A stretch of 28,167 nt of DNA, from NCBI GenBank assembly GCA_035555435.1, contig DATMGN010000053.1, forward strand, positions 1 through 28,167. The letters are read 5' to 3'. Position numbers and translations under genes: made by a program. Source of the stretch: 73-13 sp035555435 (GTDB taxonomy: Bacteria; Actinomycetota; Actinomycetes; Actinomycetales; Microbacteriaceae). The notes beneath the pieces were generated by a model. That model ran no database searches, had not been told where the DNA came from, and was given only the letters and a program-made list of their open reading frames with translations. Each line of letters starts with the position of its first letter. Position 1 is the first letter of the stretch. Of the stretch, positions 15,785-23,295 are shown in pieces.

Positions 15785-17116
15785 ATGATCGACTGTGCGA
15801 CCGACACCTGGCTGAGCAATCCGATCTCCGTGGTGTTGCTCGTGGTGCTCGGGGTCGTCGTCGCCCTCCTCGTCGTGACGATCGTGATCCTGCTCGTGCG
15901 CGCTCGCCGCTCGGGCGGTCGGGGCGGGGCGGGCGCGTCGGCGGCGCTCGTGCTGCTCGCGATCGTCGCCGTCAGCGCCGTGTCGCTCGGGGGTCCGGTC
16001 GCGCCGGCGAGCGCGGCGGCCCCGGCCGCCTGCCCGGCCCCGGCCATCGGCCCGGATCAGGACGTCGCCTTCACGAGCGGCGACGTGACCTTCCACGCCA
16101 GCTTCCGCGGCCCCGTCGACACGGCGCAGCCTGTCCCCGCCGTCGTGATCGTCGTCGGGACCGGCGCGATCGACCGCAATGGCGACGCGGCGACGCTCGA
16201 GACGCAGGCCTACACGTGGCTCGCCGACGTGATGAGCGCGAACGGCATCGCGTCGCTGCGCTACGACAAGCTCGGCACGGGCGCGACGGGCCTCGGCCCC
16301 TACGCCGACGACCCCGATGCACTGCTCGCGCTCGGCTACGACGAGCTGCGGCTGCAGCCCATCCGCGACGCGTTGTCGTTCGTCGCGGCGCAGCCCGGCG
16401 TCGACCCGGAGCGCATCCTGCTGCTCGGTCACAGCGAGGGCGGCGCCGACTCGCTCTTCGTCGCGACGAACCTCAAGAGCGCGCCGGAGCTCGCGGGCCT
16501 GCTGCTCATCGAGCCGGCGTACGCGCAGATCCTCGACGTCGTCAGCGCGCAGTTCGCGCAGCAGATGGACGGCGCGGTCGCGGGGGGTGCGATGAGCGCC
16601 GAGGACGCCGCGACGCTGTCCGCGTGGATGGCCGAGGGCGTCGAGGAGATCCGCTCGGGCACTGCGCCGTTCCCGGCGCCCGGCCCCGTGCCGCTCCCCG
16701 ACGCGACGGGGATTGCCGCCGTGTACCAGGACACGATCGCCTCGAACATCTTCGGCATCGACCCCGCGCAGATGGTCGTCACGCACGCCTACCGCACGCT
16801 CTACGGCAAGCAGTTCGACGAGATCGTCCCCGAAGCGCTGTCGTCGCTCGTGCGCGTCCCGACCCTCATCACGTGCGGCACGAAGGACTTCAACACCCCG
16901 TGCGGCGACGGCTCGCCCGGCTCCGGCGTCGTCGCGGTGGCGGAGGGCTTCGCCGAGGGGGTCGCGAAGTTCGTGATGATCGCCGACATGGTCCACATCC
17001 TGCGCGACACCGGCACCTCGGACGTGTTCCAGCCCGCGGGCCAGGTCGTGTTCCCGTTCTCGCTCGCGCTCGAGTCGGTCATCGGCGACTACCTCGCGCA
17101 GTTCGTGACGCGATAG
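15785..17116 (+). CDS. Membrane-anchored alpha/beta hydrolase
   Basis: A 443-residue protein. Two hydrophobic segments (residues ~12-38 and ~51-78, the second ending in ASAAAPAA like a signal-peptide region) precede an extracytoplasmic alpha/beta hydrolase domain. GTGAIDRNGD, LRYDKLGTG, the nucleophile elbow GHSEGG, the acid region ITCGTKDFNTPC and MVHILRD give a visible Ser-Asp-His triad. The order is that of the dienelactone hydrolase/esterase-like family; the substrate is unknown. ATG 15785 is chosen because GGGGAG lies 6 nt before it; the upstream ATG at 15725 is inside the palindrome region. It is divergent from the HTH regulator and interrupts the Moco genes, with no evident link to them. 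Confidence 0.85.
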   Translation: MIDCATDTWLSNPISVVLLVVLGVVVALLVVTIVILLVRARRSGGRGGAGASAALVLLAIVAVSAVSLGGPVAPASAAAPAACPAPAIGPDQDVAFTSGDVTFHASFRGPVDTAQPVPAVVIVVGTGAIDRNGDAATLETQAYTWLADVMSANGIASLRYDKLGTGATGLGPYADDPDALLALGYDELRLQPIRDALSFVAAQPGVDPERILLLGHSEGGADSLFVATNLKSAPELAGLLLIEPAYAQILDVVSAQFAQQMDGAVAGGAMSAEDAATLSAWMAEGVEEIRSGTAPFPAPGPVPLPDATGIAAVYQDTIASNIFGIDPAQMVVTHAYRTLYGKQFDEIVPEALSSLVRVPTLITCGTKDFNTPCGDGSPGSGVVAVAEGFAEGVAKFVMIADMVHILRDTGTSDVFQPAGQVVFPFSLALESVIGDYLAQFVTR

Positions 17117-17143
17117 GCAGGGTGGCGAGCGCTGCCCGCCGAC

Positions 17144-17356
17144 TCAGACGAGCAGCAGGATGCCCGCGACCGCCGCTGCCGCCGCGATCGCGAGGGCGAT
17201 CACGAGCAGGACGAGGTGGACCCGATAGAACGCGGTCGCCCGGCCGGCCGCGTCGCGCGCCCTCGGGTCGCGGGCGACCCGGCGGATGAACGTCGGCCAG
17301 GTCAAGACGTTGAAGACGGCACTGACGAGGAGCACCGTGGCGGCGAAGACGGTCAC
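17144..17356 (-). CDS. SCO4848-type small membrane protein
   Basis: 70 residues with two hydrophobic helices separated by TWPTFIRRVARDPRARDAAGRATAFYRVH, a pattern I recall as the actinobacterial SCO4848 family of unknown function. It starts at GTG and lies 25 bp after moaD, so it may be the last gene of the minus-strand Moco operon. It converges with the hydrolase gene across a 27-bp gap with no strong terminator. Confidence 0.8.
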   Translation of the reverse strand: MTVFAATVLLVSAVFNVLTWPTFIRRVARDPRARDAAGRATAFYRVHLVLLVIALAIAAAAAVAGILLLV

Positions 17357-17381
17357 CCGTCCATGATGCCCTGCCGCCGCC

Positions 17382-17618
17382 TCAGCCTCCCGCGAAGGGC
17401 GGCAGCACGTCGACGAGCGTCTCGGCGCCGAGCGGCGTCTCAGGGACCTCGCTCCGCGAGCCCGCGACGAGCACGGAGCAGCGCGGCAGGATGCGTCCGA
17501 GCCCGGGATAGTCCGCGGCGAGGGCGGCCCGCAGCGCCCCGAGGGTCGCCTCGGTGCGGCGCTCCTCGGCGCGACCGGCGGCCTCTTCGGCGGCGGCGAA
17601 GTAGCGCACCTGGGCCAT
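17382..17618 (-). CDS. moaD: Molybdopterin synthase sulfur carrier subunit MoaD
   Basis: A 78-residue beta-grasp protein beginning MAQVRYFAAAEEAAGR and ending LPPFAGG. The C-terminal Gly-Gly is the residue pair that is adenylated and thiocarboxylated so sulfur can be delivered to MoaE. Its ATG shares one base with the stop of the preceding DUF6457 gene (TGATG), indicating coupled translation. The activating enzyme (MoeB or MoeZ) is not in the window. Confidence 0.9.
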   Translation of the reverse strand: MAQVRYFAAAEEAAGRAEERRTEATLGALRAALAADYPGLGRILPRCSVLVAGSRSEVPETPLGAETLVDVLPPFAGG

Positions 17619-17890
17619 CAGCCGTCGGTCCCGTCCTGGTCGGCGACGAGCGACTGGATCGAGGCGATCGCGTCGTCGATCTCCTCCGCGCTGCCGCCGA
17701 GCTGTCCCGCGACGAGGCCCGCGACGAAGGCCGAGAGGGGGGCGGCGGGGCGCGTCACGCCGTGCGCGGCGACGGCCGCGAGTCGCAGGATCTGATCCGT
17801 CGGCACCTGCGCCGCGTCGAGCCCGAACTCGTGCACGAGCGTCTCGACCCACTCCGCGAGCTCCGGAGGGATGTCCTGCGCCTCAGCCAT
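17618..17890 (-). CDS. DUF6457 small helical protein
   Basis: 90 residues, predominantly helical and acidic: PPELAEWVETLVHEFGLDAAQVP, then LRLAAVAAHGVTRPAAPLSAFVAGLVAG and EEIDDAIASI. It matches my memory of the DUF6457 domain, which in other Actinobacteria is often next to or fused to the C-terminus of a MobA-like protein. Here it overlaps the end of mobA by 8 bp and the start of moaD by one base. The function is unknown; the tight packing between two Moco genes implies a role in cofactor handling. The ATG lies inside the 3' end of mobA. Confidence 0.8.
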   Translation of the reverse strand: MAEAQDIPPELAEWVETLVHEFGLDAAQVPTDQILRLAAVAAHGVTRPAAPLSAFVAGLVAGQLGGSAEEIDDAIASIQSLVADQDGTDG

Positions 17891-18452
17891 CGACCTGCCC
17901 CTTCGCCGTCTGGTAATCCTGCCACGTGTCGATGTCGGCGACGACGGGGGCGTCGGCGAGCACGCGATGCAGGTCGAGCCCGCGCAGGAGTGCGCGCAGC
18001 GAGGCGTCGCGCGGGCCGTCCTCCAGCGCGGCGAGGGCCGAGCGCAGGGCGTCGATCCGGTACGCAGCGGCGAGCCATTGCACGCGCCCGTCCGGGTCGA
18101 CGAGGACGGTGCCGTCGCGGCCGGGGCCGGCCGCGTCACCGGCGGCGGCCGTCAGGGCGGCGATGACCTCGTCGGGACGCACGAGGTCGCCGGCCAGCAC
18201 GACGACGTCCTGCGCGCTCGCGTCGACGAGCTTCGCGATGCCGGCGGCGATCGCGGCGACGGGGCCTCCGTCGGTCTCCGGCCCGATGTGGACGATCGGG
18301 TTGAGCCCCGCGTCGCGCGCGGCGGCGAGCGCACGCTCGCGCAGCGCCACGCCGGCGAGCTCGAGCCCGGGCTTGTCGATCCCGCCCATCCGCGTGCCGA
18401 GGCCGCCCGCGACGACGAGGGCCGCGGTGCTCGTGGTGCGCGCGTCAGTCAT
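17883..18452 (-). CDS. mobA: Molybdenum cofactor guanylyltransferase (MobA type)
   Basis: 189 residues with the nucleotidyltransferase signature ALVVAGGLGTRMGGIDKP (Arg21 and Lys27) and a metal-binding Asp in VVLAGDLVRP. MobA attaches GMP to Mo-molybdopterin to form MGD, the form used by DMSO-reductase family enzymes such as the FdhF-like protein here. The usual GDMP/CDMP motif is GDLV in this protein, a modest variation. The C-terminal ADIDTWQDYQ matches the family's ending. It follows moaC by 6 bp. GTP specificity is inferred from context, since a separate MocA-like enzyme sits in the cox cluster. Confidence 0.85.
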   Translation of the reverse strand: MTDARTTSTAALVVAGGLGTRMGGIDKPGLELAGVALRERALAAARDAGLNPIVHIGPETDGGPVAAIAAGIAKLVDASAQDVVVLAGDLVRPDEVIAALTAAAGDAAGPGRDGTVLVDPDGRVQWLAAAYRIDALRSALAALEDGPRDASLRALLRGLDLHRVLADAPVVADIDTWQDYQTAKGQVDG

Positions 18453-18458
18453 CGCGGC

Positions 18459-18950
18459 TCACTCGTCCGGCCGGTGCCAGTCGCCCGACTTCCCGCCGCT
18501 CTTGGCGACGATCCGCGCGGACTCGAGCGAAGTGGCCTTGTCGAGGCTCTTGACCATGTCGACGATCGCGAGCCCGGCGACGGCGACCGCGGTGAGCGCC
18601 TCCATCTCGACCCCGGTGCGGTCGGCGGTGCGCACCGTCGCCTCGATCTCGACGCCGGCGTCGGAGACGGTGAGGTCGACGACGACGCCGTGGACGCCGA
18701 TGACGTGGGCGAGCGGGAGGAGGTCGGGGACGCGTTTCGCGGCGGCGATGCCGGCGACCCGGGCGACGGCGAGTACGTCGCCCTTGGGGACGGTGCCGTC
18801 GCGCAGCGCCGCGACGACGCGCGTAGAGCAGCGCACGAACCCGCGCGCGGTCGCCGCGCGCACGGTCGGCTGCTTCGCCGTCACATCGACCATTCGGGCG
18901 TGTCCGGCCGCGTCGAGGTGCGTGAAGGCGTCGTGCGCTGGCTGGGTCAC
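18459..18950 (-). CDS. moaC: Cyclic pyranopterin monophosphate synthase MoaC
   Basis: 163 residues. MoaC converts 3',8-cyclo-7,8-dihydro-GTP, the MoaA product, to cyclic pyranopterin monophosphate. Signatures are MVDVTAKQPTVRAATARG, GDVLAVARVAGIAAAKR, DRTGVEMEALTAVAVA and the C-terminal KSGGKSGDW. The central motif is LLPLAHVIGVHG, where most family members have LIPLCHPL: the His (82) is kept but Cys and Pro are replaced by Ala81 and Val83. It starts at GTG, 28 bp after the DUF5134 gene, in the same minus-strand operon. Confidence 0.92.
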   Translation of the reverse strand: MTQPAHDAFTHLDAAGHARMVDVTAKQPTVRAATARGFVRCSTRVVAALRDGTVPKGDVLAVARVAGIAAAKRVPDLLPLAHVIGVHGVVVDLTVSDAGVEIEATVRTADRTGVEMEALTAVAVAGLAIVDMVKSLDKATSLESARIVAKSGGKSGDWHRPDE

Positions 18951-18978
18951 GCCCCCAGCATGACATCGCCGGGGCGGT

Positions 18979-19647
18979 TCAGGACATCAGGAAGTAGGAC
19001 ACCGCCATCCCCGCGGCGATTGCCGCCGCGATGCCGAGCTCGGCTCGCGCGGGGAGCGCCTCGCCGCGCCGGGTGCCCGCGGGCGCCGCGCGCAGCTGCA
19101 CGAGGAACCAGATCGCCGCGATCGCGAACATCGCCGCGACGAGGTACGTCACCCCGACGATCCACAGTGGCAGCTGCCACAGCGGCGGGACCTGGACGGC
19201 GCCGAGGGCGGCCGCGGCGGGCGCGCCGTGCACGTGCCCCGCGCTCGCCCCGATCGGCGCGATGACGCTCGGGGTCCCCGCCGCGTGGAGGAACTCCATG
19301 AGCCCGACCATCCACACCATGCCGAGCATCATGGCGACGTGGTACCAGGCGACGACTCGGCGCCCGTGGTGGCCCGCGCCGGGGCCGACGACGACGCCGG
19401 GCCGGCTGAGCGCGAGGATCGCGTAGCCGAGCGCTGCGATCGAGAAGAGCACGATCCACACGAGGCCGGGCACCCGCATGAACCATGGCCACGGCATGAT
19501 CGCCATCGCCGCGAGCATCGCGACGTGCGTGACGTAGGAGAGCCGGTCCGCCGCGTTCTGCGCTCGCCAGGCGCCGATCGCGGAGGCGATCGCGAGCGCC
19601 GCGAACCACGCGCTGAACACCCAGGCGAGGCCCTCGTCGGCGATCAC
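18979..19647 (-). CDS. DUF5134-type multi-pass membrane protein
   Basis: 222 residues with about six hydrophobic segments. Histidine/methionine-rich helices THVAMLAAMAIMPW and YHVAMMLGMVWMVG, and an HAAG/GHVHG loop, match the actinobacterial DUF5134 pattern. Such His/Met arrays can bind copper or heme, but no function is established. It starts at GTG 19647. It heads the operon with moaC, mobA, DUF6457 and moaD, and is divergent from moaA. Confidence 0.75.
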   Translation of the reverse strand: MIADEGLAWVFSAWFAALAIASAIGAWRAQNAADRLSYVTHVAMLAAMAIMPWPWFMRVPGLVWIVLFSIAALGYAILALSRPGVVVGPGAGHHGRRVVAWYHVAMMLGMVWMVGLMEFLHAAGTPSVIAPIGASAGHVHGAPAAAALGAVQVPPLWQLPLWIVGVTYLVAAMFAIAAIWFLVQLRAAPAGTRRGEALPARAELGIAAAIAAGMAVSYFLMS

Positions 19648-19653
19648 GGCCGC

Positions 19654-19659
19654 AGTCTA
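19654..19659 (-). promoter_or_regulatory. -10 box of the DUF5134-moaC-mobA-moaD operon
   Basis: TAGACT on the minus strand lies exactly 6 nt before the GTG at 19647 and no Shine-Dalgarno is present, so a leaderless transcript is likely. Confidence 0.55.
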
Positions 19660-19690
19660 GCTCCGGCGCTGCCCCCGAGGACTGGCCTGT

Positions 19691-19696
19691 TAGGGT
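19691..19696 (+). promoter_or_regulatory. -10 box of moaA
   Basis: TAGGGT lies 6 nt before the moaA ATG without a Shine-Dalgarno, which suggests a leaderless transcript. The two divergent -10 boxes are 31 bp apart, so both Mo operons share a very short promoter region. Confidence 0.55.
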
Positions 19697-19702
19697 GCAG
19701 CC

Positions 19703-20770
19703 ATGAGCACGATCGCTCTAGGGGTCCCGCGGCTCCGGCGCTCGCCGATGGAGGCGCCGCCGGTCGATGGCCGACCCGGCGTGCCCGGCCTGATCGACCG
19801 GTTCGGCCGCGTCGCGCAGGACCTGCGGGTGTCGGTGACGGAGAAGTGCTCGCTGCGCTGCACCTACTGCATGCCGGCAGAGGGCCTGCCCGCGATCGCG
19901 CGCGAGGACCTCCTGACACCGCTGGAGATCGGCCGGGTCGTCGGTATCGCGGCGGGCCGCCTCGGCGTGCGCGACGTGCGGTTCACGGGCGGCGAGCCGC
20001 TCATGCGCGCGGATCTGGCGCACATCGTGCGGGAGAGCCGGGCGGCCGCGCCGCACGCGTCGTTCGCGATGACGACGAACGGCATCGGGCTGGATCGTCG
20101 GCTCGGCGAGCTCCTCGCGGCGGGCCTGGACCGCGTCAACATCTCGCTCGACACCGTGAACCCGGTGCACTTCGCGCGGCTCACACGACGCGACCGGCTC
20201 GAGAGTGTCCTCGACGGCATCCGCGCCGCGCGCGCCGCGGGGATCGTGCCGCTCAAGCTCAACGCGGTCATGATGCGCGAGACGCTCGGCGATGCGCCGC
20301 AGCTGCTGCGCTGGGCGCTCGATCACGGCGCGCAGCTGCGCTTCATCGAGGAGATGCCGCTCGACGCCGACCACGCCTGGGCGCGCGAGCACATGGTGCC
20401 GGCGGCGGAGTTGCTCGCGGTGCTGCGCACGGCGTTCGAGCTCACGGAGGTCGGCCGCGATGACCCGTCGTCGCCCGCGGAGGAGTGGCTCGTCGACGGC
20501 GGCCCCGCGACGGTCGGCATCATCGCGTCGGTGACCCGGTCGTTCTGCTCGGCCTGCGACCGCACGCGGATCACGGCCGAGGGGACCGTCCGCTCCTGCC
20601 TGTTCAGCGACGATGAGACGGATCTGCGCGGGCTGCTGCGCGGCGGCGCGAGCGATGAGGACATCGCGCAGCGGTGGCGGGCGGCGATGTGGCACAAGCC
20701 GGCCGGCCACGGGATGGAGCTCCCGGAGTTCGCGCCCCCGGTGCGCTCGATGGGCGCGATCGGCGGCTGA
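19703..20770 (+). CDS. moaA: GTP 3',8-cyclase MoaA
   Basis: A 355-residue radical-SAM enzyme for the first step of Moco synthesis, GTP to 3',8-cyclo-7,8-dihydro-GTP. The SAM-cluster motif is CSLRCTYC (Cys49, Cys53, Cys56). The second 4Fe-4S site is Cys282, Cys285 and Cys299 (FCSACDRTR and RSCLF). FTGGEPLMR, NGIGLDR and SLDTVNP are further signatures. The C-terminal Gly-Gly essential in MoaA is present (MGAIGG). The ~35-residue N-terminal extension before LIDRFGR is somewhat long; a later start is possible, but the -10 spacing supports ATG 19703. Confidence 0.95.
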   Translation: MSTIALGVPRLRRSPMEAPPVDGRPGVPGLIDRFGRVAQDLRVSVTEKCSLRCTYCMPAEGLPAIAREDLLTPLEIGRVVGIAAGRLGVRDVRFTGGEPLMRADLAHIVRESRAAAPHASFAMTTNGIGLDRRLGELLAAGLDRVNISLDTVNPVHFARLTRRDRLESVLDGIRAARAAGIVPLKLNAVMMRETLGDAPQLLRWALDHGAQLRFIEEMPLDADHAWAREHMVPAAELLAVLRTAFELTEVGRDDPSSPAEEWLVDGGPATVGIIASVTRSFCSACDRTRITAEGTVRSCLFSDDETDLRGLLRGGASDEDIAQRWRAAMWHKPAGHGMELPEFAPPVRSMGAIGG

Positions 20771-20784
20771 GCGCCGGCGGCGGG

Positions 20785-21807
20785 CTACTCGGGCGGGGGT
20801 CCGAGACCGCGCGACCACAGGGCGGCGCGGAGCTTGTTGCCCCGCATCGACAGGCCGCGCGAGCCGCTCGGCGCGATCATCGCGCTCGTCGCCTCCGCGG
20901 TGCGCGCCGCCCGCTGGAGTGCCCGCGCCGACTCGCTCGCGCCGTCGCGGTCGAGCGTCGTCGCCGACCAGAGCCCGGTGACGGGCGTGCCGGCGACGTG
21001 GAGGCGGACGAGGTCCTTGCCGGGTTCGCCGATCGGTCCGTTCGCGGGCACGAGGCGCGGGGCGATGAGGTGGCTGAGCGCGAGCATGACGCCTTCGCCG
21101 CTCGCGACGGCGGCGAGCGCGTCGTTCTCGCTCGTCAGCTCGATCGCGTCGGGCAGTGTGGAGAGCCCGCCGAGCCAGCGGCCCTCCTCGGTCTCGGGCT
21201 CGAACGTGCCGGGTCCGCAGAACCACGGCACCGAGAGCAGCTCGCTCTTGAGCACGAGGTCGGCGCGCTGGGCGAGCGGGTGGTGCACGGAGGCGACGAC
21301 GACCCGCTGGTACTTCAGGAACGGGACGACGCTGAGGCCTCGGCTGCGAGCGGGGGCGGGCTGCGCGCCGAGGGCGATGTCGTACACGCGCTCGCCGAGC
21401 AGGCGTGGGATGTCGACGGCGCTCTCGACGATGACGTCGATATCGGTCGGCGGCATGGACGCGGCGAAGAGGTCGATGAGCCGGCCGGCGGCGTGCTCGG
21501 CGAACGACGCGGTCGCGAGCACCCGCAGCTCCCGCGCGCTCGCGGCGGCGTGCTTGACGTCGCGGCGCACCTCCTGCGCGAGGCCGGTGATCCGCTCGGC
21601 GCGGTCGGCGAGGATGCGCCCCCCTGGCGTGAGGATGACGCCGGCGCGGCCGCGGACGATGAGCTCGTCGCCGAGCTCGTCCCGCAGCGCGGAGACGGTC
21701 TGCGAGACGGCGGCCTCGCTGATGCCGAGCTCGATCGCCGCGGCGCGCAGCGATCCGGCCTTCGCGACGAGCGCGAAGGTGCTCAGCTGCCGGAGGGTGA
21801 ACGCCAT
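20785..21807 (-). CDS. LysR-family regulator, probably of the CO dehydrogenase genes
   Basis: 340 residues: an N-terminal winged helix (LRQLSTFALVAKAGSLRAAA, ISEAAVSQTVSALRDELG) and a periplasmic-binding-like effector domain (~90-290). The C-terminal ~40 residues (RGLSMRGNKLRAALWSRG) extend beyond the usual LysR length. It is divergent from coxMSL with an inverted repeat between them. The divergent LysR next to CO dehydrogenase genes resembles CutR of Mycobacterium sp. JC1, so it is likely the cox activator; this is inference. The effector is unknown. It converges with moaA across 14 bp. Confidence 0.88.
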   Translation of the reverse strand: MAFTLRQLSTFALVAKAGSLRAAAIELGISEAAVSQTVSALRDELGDELIVRGRAGVILTPGGRILADRAERITGLAQEVRRDVKHAAASARELRVLATASFAEHAAGRLIDLFAASMPPTDIDVIVESAVDIPRLLGERVYDIALGAQPAPARSRGLSVVPFLKYQRVVVASVHHPLAQRADLVLKSELLSVPWFCGPGTFEPETEEGRWLGGLSTLPDAIELTSENDALAAVASGEGVMLALSHLIAPRLVPANGPIGEPGKDLVRLHVAGTPVTGLWSATTLDRDGASESARALQRAARTAEATSAMIAPSGSRGLSMRGNKLRAALWSRGLGPPPE

Positions 21808-21811
21808 CGTC

Positions 21812-21829
21812 CTTAACCTTTTGCTTAAG
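21812..21829. promoter_or_regulatory. LysR operator candidate (CTTAA-N8-TTAAG)
   Basis: The inverted repeat CTTAA (21812-21816)/TTAAG (21825-21829) lies just after the LysR start and just upstream of the cox -35 box, centred about 50 bp before the predicted cox start point. This is the usual place for a LysR activation site. Its A/T-richness stands out in the surrounding GC-rich DNA. Confidence 0.6.
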
Positions 21830-21835
21830 TCGCCG

Positions 21836-21864
21836 TTGACACCCTACGCAGTCGGGGCGATGGT
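21836..21864 (+). promoter_or_regulatory. cox operon promoter
   Basis: A perfect TTGACA (21836-21841) is followed after 17 nt by GATGGT (21859-21864). On the other strand TAGGGT (21841-21846) could be the -10 of the lysR gene, overlapping the cox -35. This would make the two promoters compete. Confidence 0.6.
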
Positions 21865-21873
21865 TGGCCACAT

Positions 21874-21891
21874 CACCACAGAGCCGTGGTG
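21874..21891 (+). promoter_or_regulatory. Inverted repeat in the cox leader
   Basis: CACCAC (21874-21879) and GTGGTG (21886-21891) form perfect 6-bp arms with a 6-nt spacer, just after the predicted cox transcription start. It may be a second regulator site or an RNA hairpin. GGAAGGG (21904-21910) is the coxM ribosome binding site. Confidence 0.5.
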
Positions 21892-21916
21892 CTCCTCTCG
21901 TGTGGAAGGGGTGACC

Positions 21917-22792
21917 GTGCAGATCTCTGCGCCGTTCGATTACGCGAGGGCGACGAGCGTCGATGACGCCATCGCTCTCCTCGACAAGTTCGGGGAGGAG
22001 TCGCGGGTCATCGCGGGTGGGCACAGCCTGCTGCCGATGATGAAGCTCCGGCTCGCGCGCCCCGAGGCGCTCGTCGACATCAACGAGCTCGACGAGCTCA
22101 GCTACATCACCGACGAGGGCGACCACGTGCGCATCGGCGCGATGACGCGGCACTACCAACTCATCGAGTCGCCGATCCTCGCGCGCCGGTTCCCGATCTT
22201 CGCCGACGCCGGCAAGGTCATCGCCGACCCCCTCGTGCGCAATCGCGGCACGATCGGCGGCTCGCTCTGCCAGGCCGACCCGGGTGAGGACCTCACCGCC
22301 GTGTGCATCGTCCTCGACGCGACGGTCGTGCTGCGCGGGCCGAACGGCGAGCGCACGCTCGGCATGAGCGAGTTCCACCGCGGGCCGTACGAGACCGCGG
22401 CCGAGCACAACGAGATCCTCGTCGAGCTGCGCGTGCCGATCCGTCCCAGCTCCGGCAGCGCCTACGAGAAGGTCGAGCGCCGGGTCGGCGACTATGCGGT
22501 CGCGGCGTCGGGCGCCGCGGTCTCCCTCGCCGCCGACGGCACGATCGCCGAGATCGGCATCGGCCTCGCCGCGGTCGGCCTCGACGAGCGGCCCGCCGAG
22601 GCGGAGGCGGTCCTGCGCGGCAAGACCCCGACCGACGAGCTCATCGCCTCCGCGGCGAAGCTCACCTCGGTCGCGGTCGAGCCGATCGACGACCTCCGCG
22701 GCACCGCGGACTACAAGCGGCATCTCGCCGAGGAGCTGACGAAGCGGGTCATCGCGCTGGCGATCGCCCGGGCGAAGGGAGCGCAGGCATGA
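21917..22792 (+). CDS. coxM: CO dehydrogenase medium (FAD) subunit CoxM
   Basis: 291 residues of the FAD-binding subunit that passes electrons from the iron-sulfur subunit to the respiratory acceptor. Both flavin motifs are present: AGGHS at 33-37, within AGGHSLLPMMKLRLARP, and TIGGS at 112-116. GTG 21917 lies 6 nt after GGAAGGG; a GTG at 21911 is the alternative. The stop overlaps the coxS start (ATGA). The order M-S-L is the standard one for CO dehydrogenases. Confidence 0.95.
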   Translation: MQISAPFDYARATSVDDAIALLDKFGEESRVIAGGHSLLPMMKLRLARPEALVDINELDELSYITDEGDHVRIGAMTRHYQLIESPILARRFPIFADAGKVIADPLVRNRGTIGGSLCQADPGEDLTAVCIVLDATVVLRGPNGERTLGMSEFHRGPYETAAEHNEILVELRVPIRPSSGSAYEKVERRVGDYAVAASGAAVSLAADGTIAEIGIGLAAVGLDERPAEAEAVLRGKTPTDELIASAAKLTSVAVEPIDDLRGTADYKRHLAEELTKRVIALAIARAKGAQA

Positions 22793-23295
22793 CGCACATC
22801 TCGGTCGAGATCAACGGCCAGCGGGTAGAACGCGATATCGATCCTCGCGTGCTGCTCGTCCACTTCCTGCGCGACGACCTGGGCATGACGGGGACGCACT
22901 GGGGCTGCGACACGACGAACTGCGGGACCTGCGCCGTCCTGCTCGACGGCAAGCCGGTCAAGTCCTGCACCGTGCTCGCCGTCATGGCCGACGGCCACGC
23001 CGTGCGCACGGTCGAGGGGCTCGAGGTCGGCGGCGAGCTCGACCCGATCCAGCAGGGCTTCATGGAGGAGCACGGGCTGCAGTGCGGCTTCTGCACCCCC
23101 GGCATGCTCGTCACGGGCCGTGCGCTCCTCGACGCGAACCCGCACCCGACGGAGGGCGAGATCCGTGAGGCGATCTCGGGCCAGATCTGCCGGTGCACCG
23201 GCTACTCGACGATCGTCCGCTCCATCCAGTGGGCGGCCGACCACCCCGTCGGCATCACGAACGGCCAGGCGCAGAAGGAAGAGGTGACGGCATGA
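22789..23295 (+). CDS. coxS: CO dehydrogenase small (2Fe-2S) subunit CoxS
   Basis: 168 residues. The plant-ferredoxin-type cluster is bound by Cys40, Cys45, Cys48 and Cys60. The second cluster in the helical domain is bound by Cys99, Cys102, Cys134 and Cys136 (QCGFCTPGM and CRCTGY). It carries electrons from the Mo site of CoxL to FAD in CoxM. It overlaps coxM and coxL by 4 bp each (ATGA). A GAAGAGGTG near its end is the coxL ribosome binding site. Confidence 0.96.
   Translation: MTHISVEINGQRVERDIDPRVLLVHFLRDDLGMTGTHWGCDTTNCGTCAVLLDGKPVKSCTVLAVMADGHAVRTVEGLEVGGELDPIQQGFMEEHGLQCGFCTPGMLVTGRALLDANPHPTEGEIREAISGQICRCTGYSTIVRSIQWAADHPVGITNGQAQKEEVTA

Noticed and set aside
17116..17136. Hairpin terminator between the hydrolase and SCO4848-type genes
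   Set aside because: Only 5-bp arms (GGCAG/CTGCC) with an 11-nt loop; too weak to call in GC-rich DNA.
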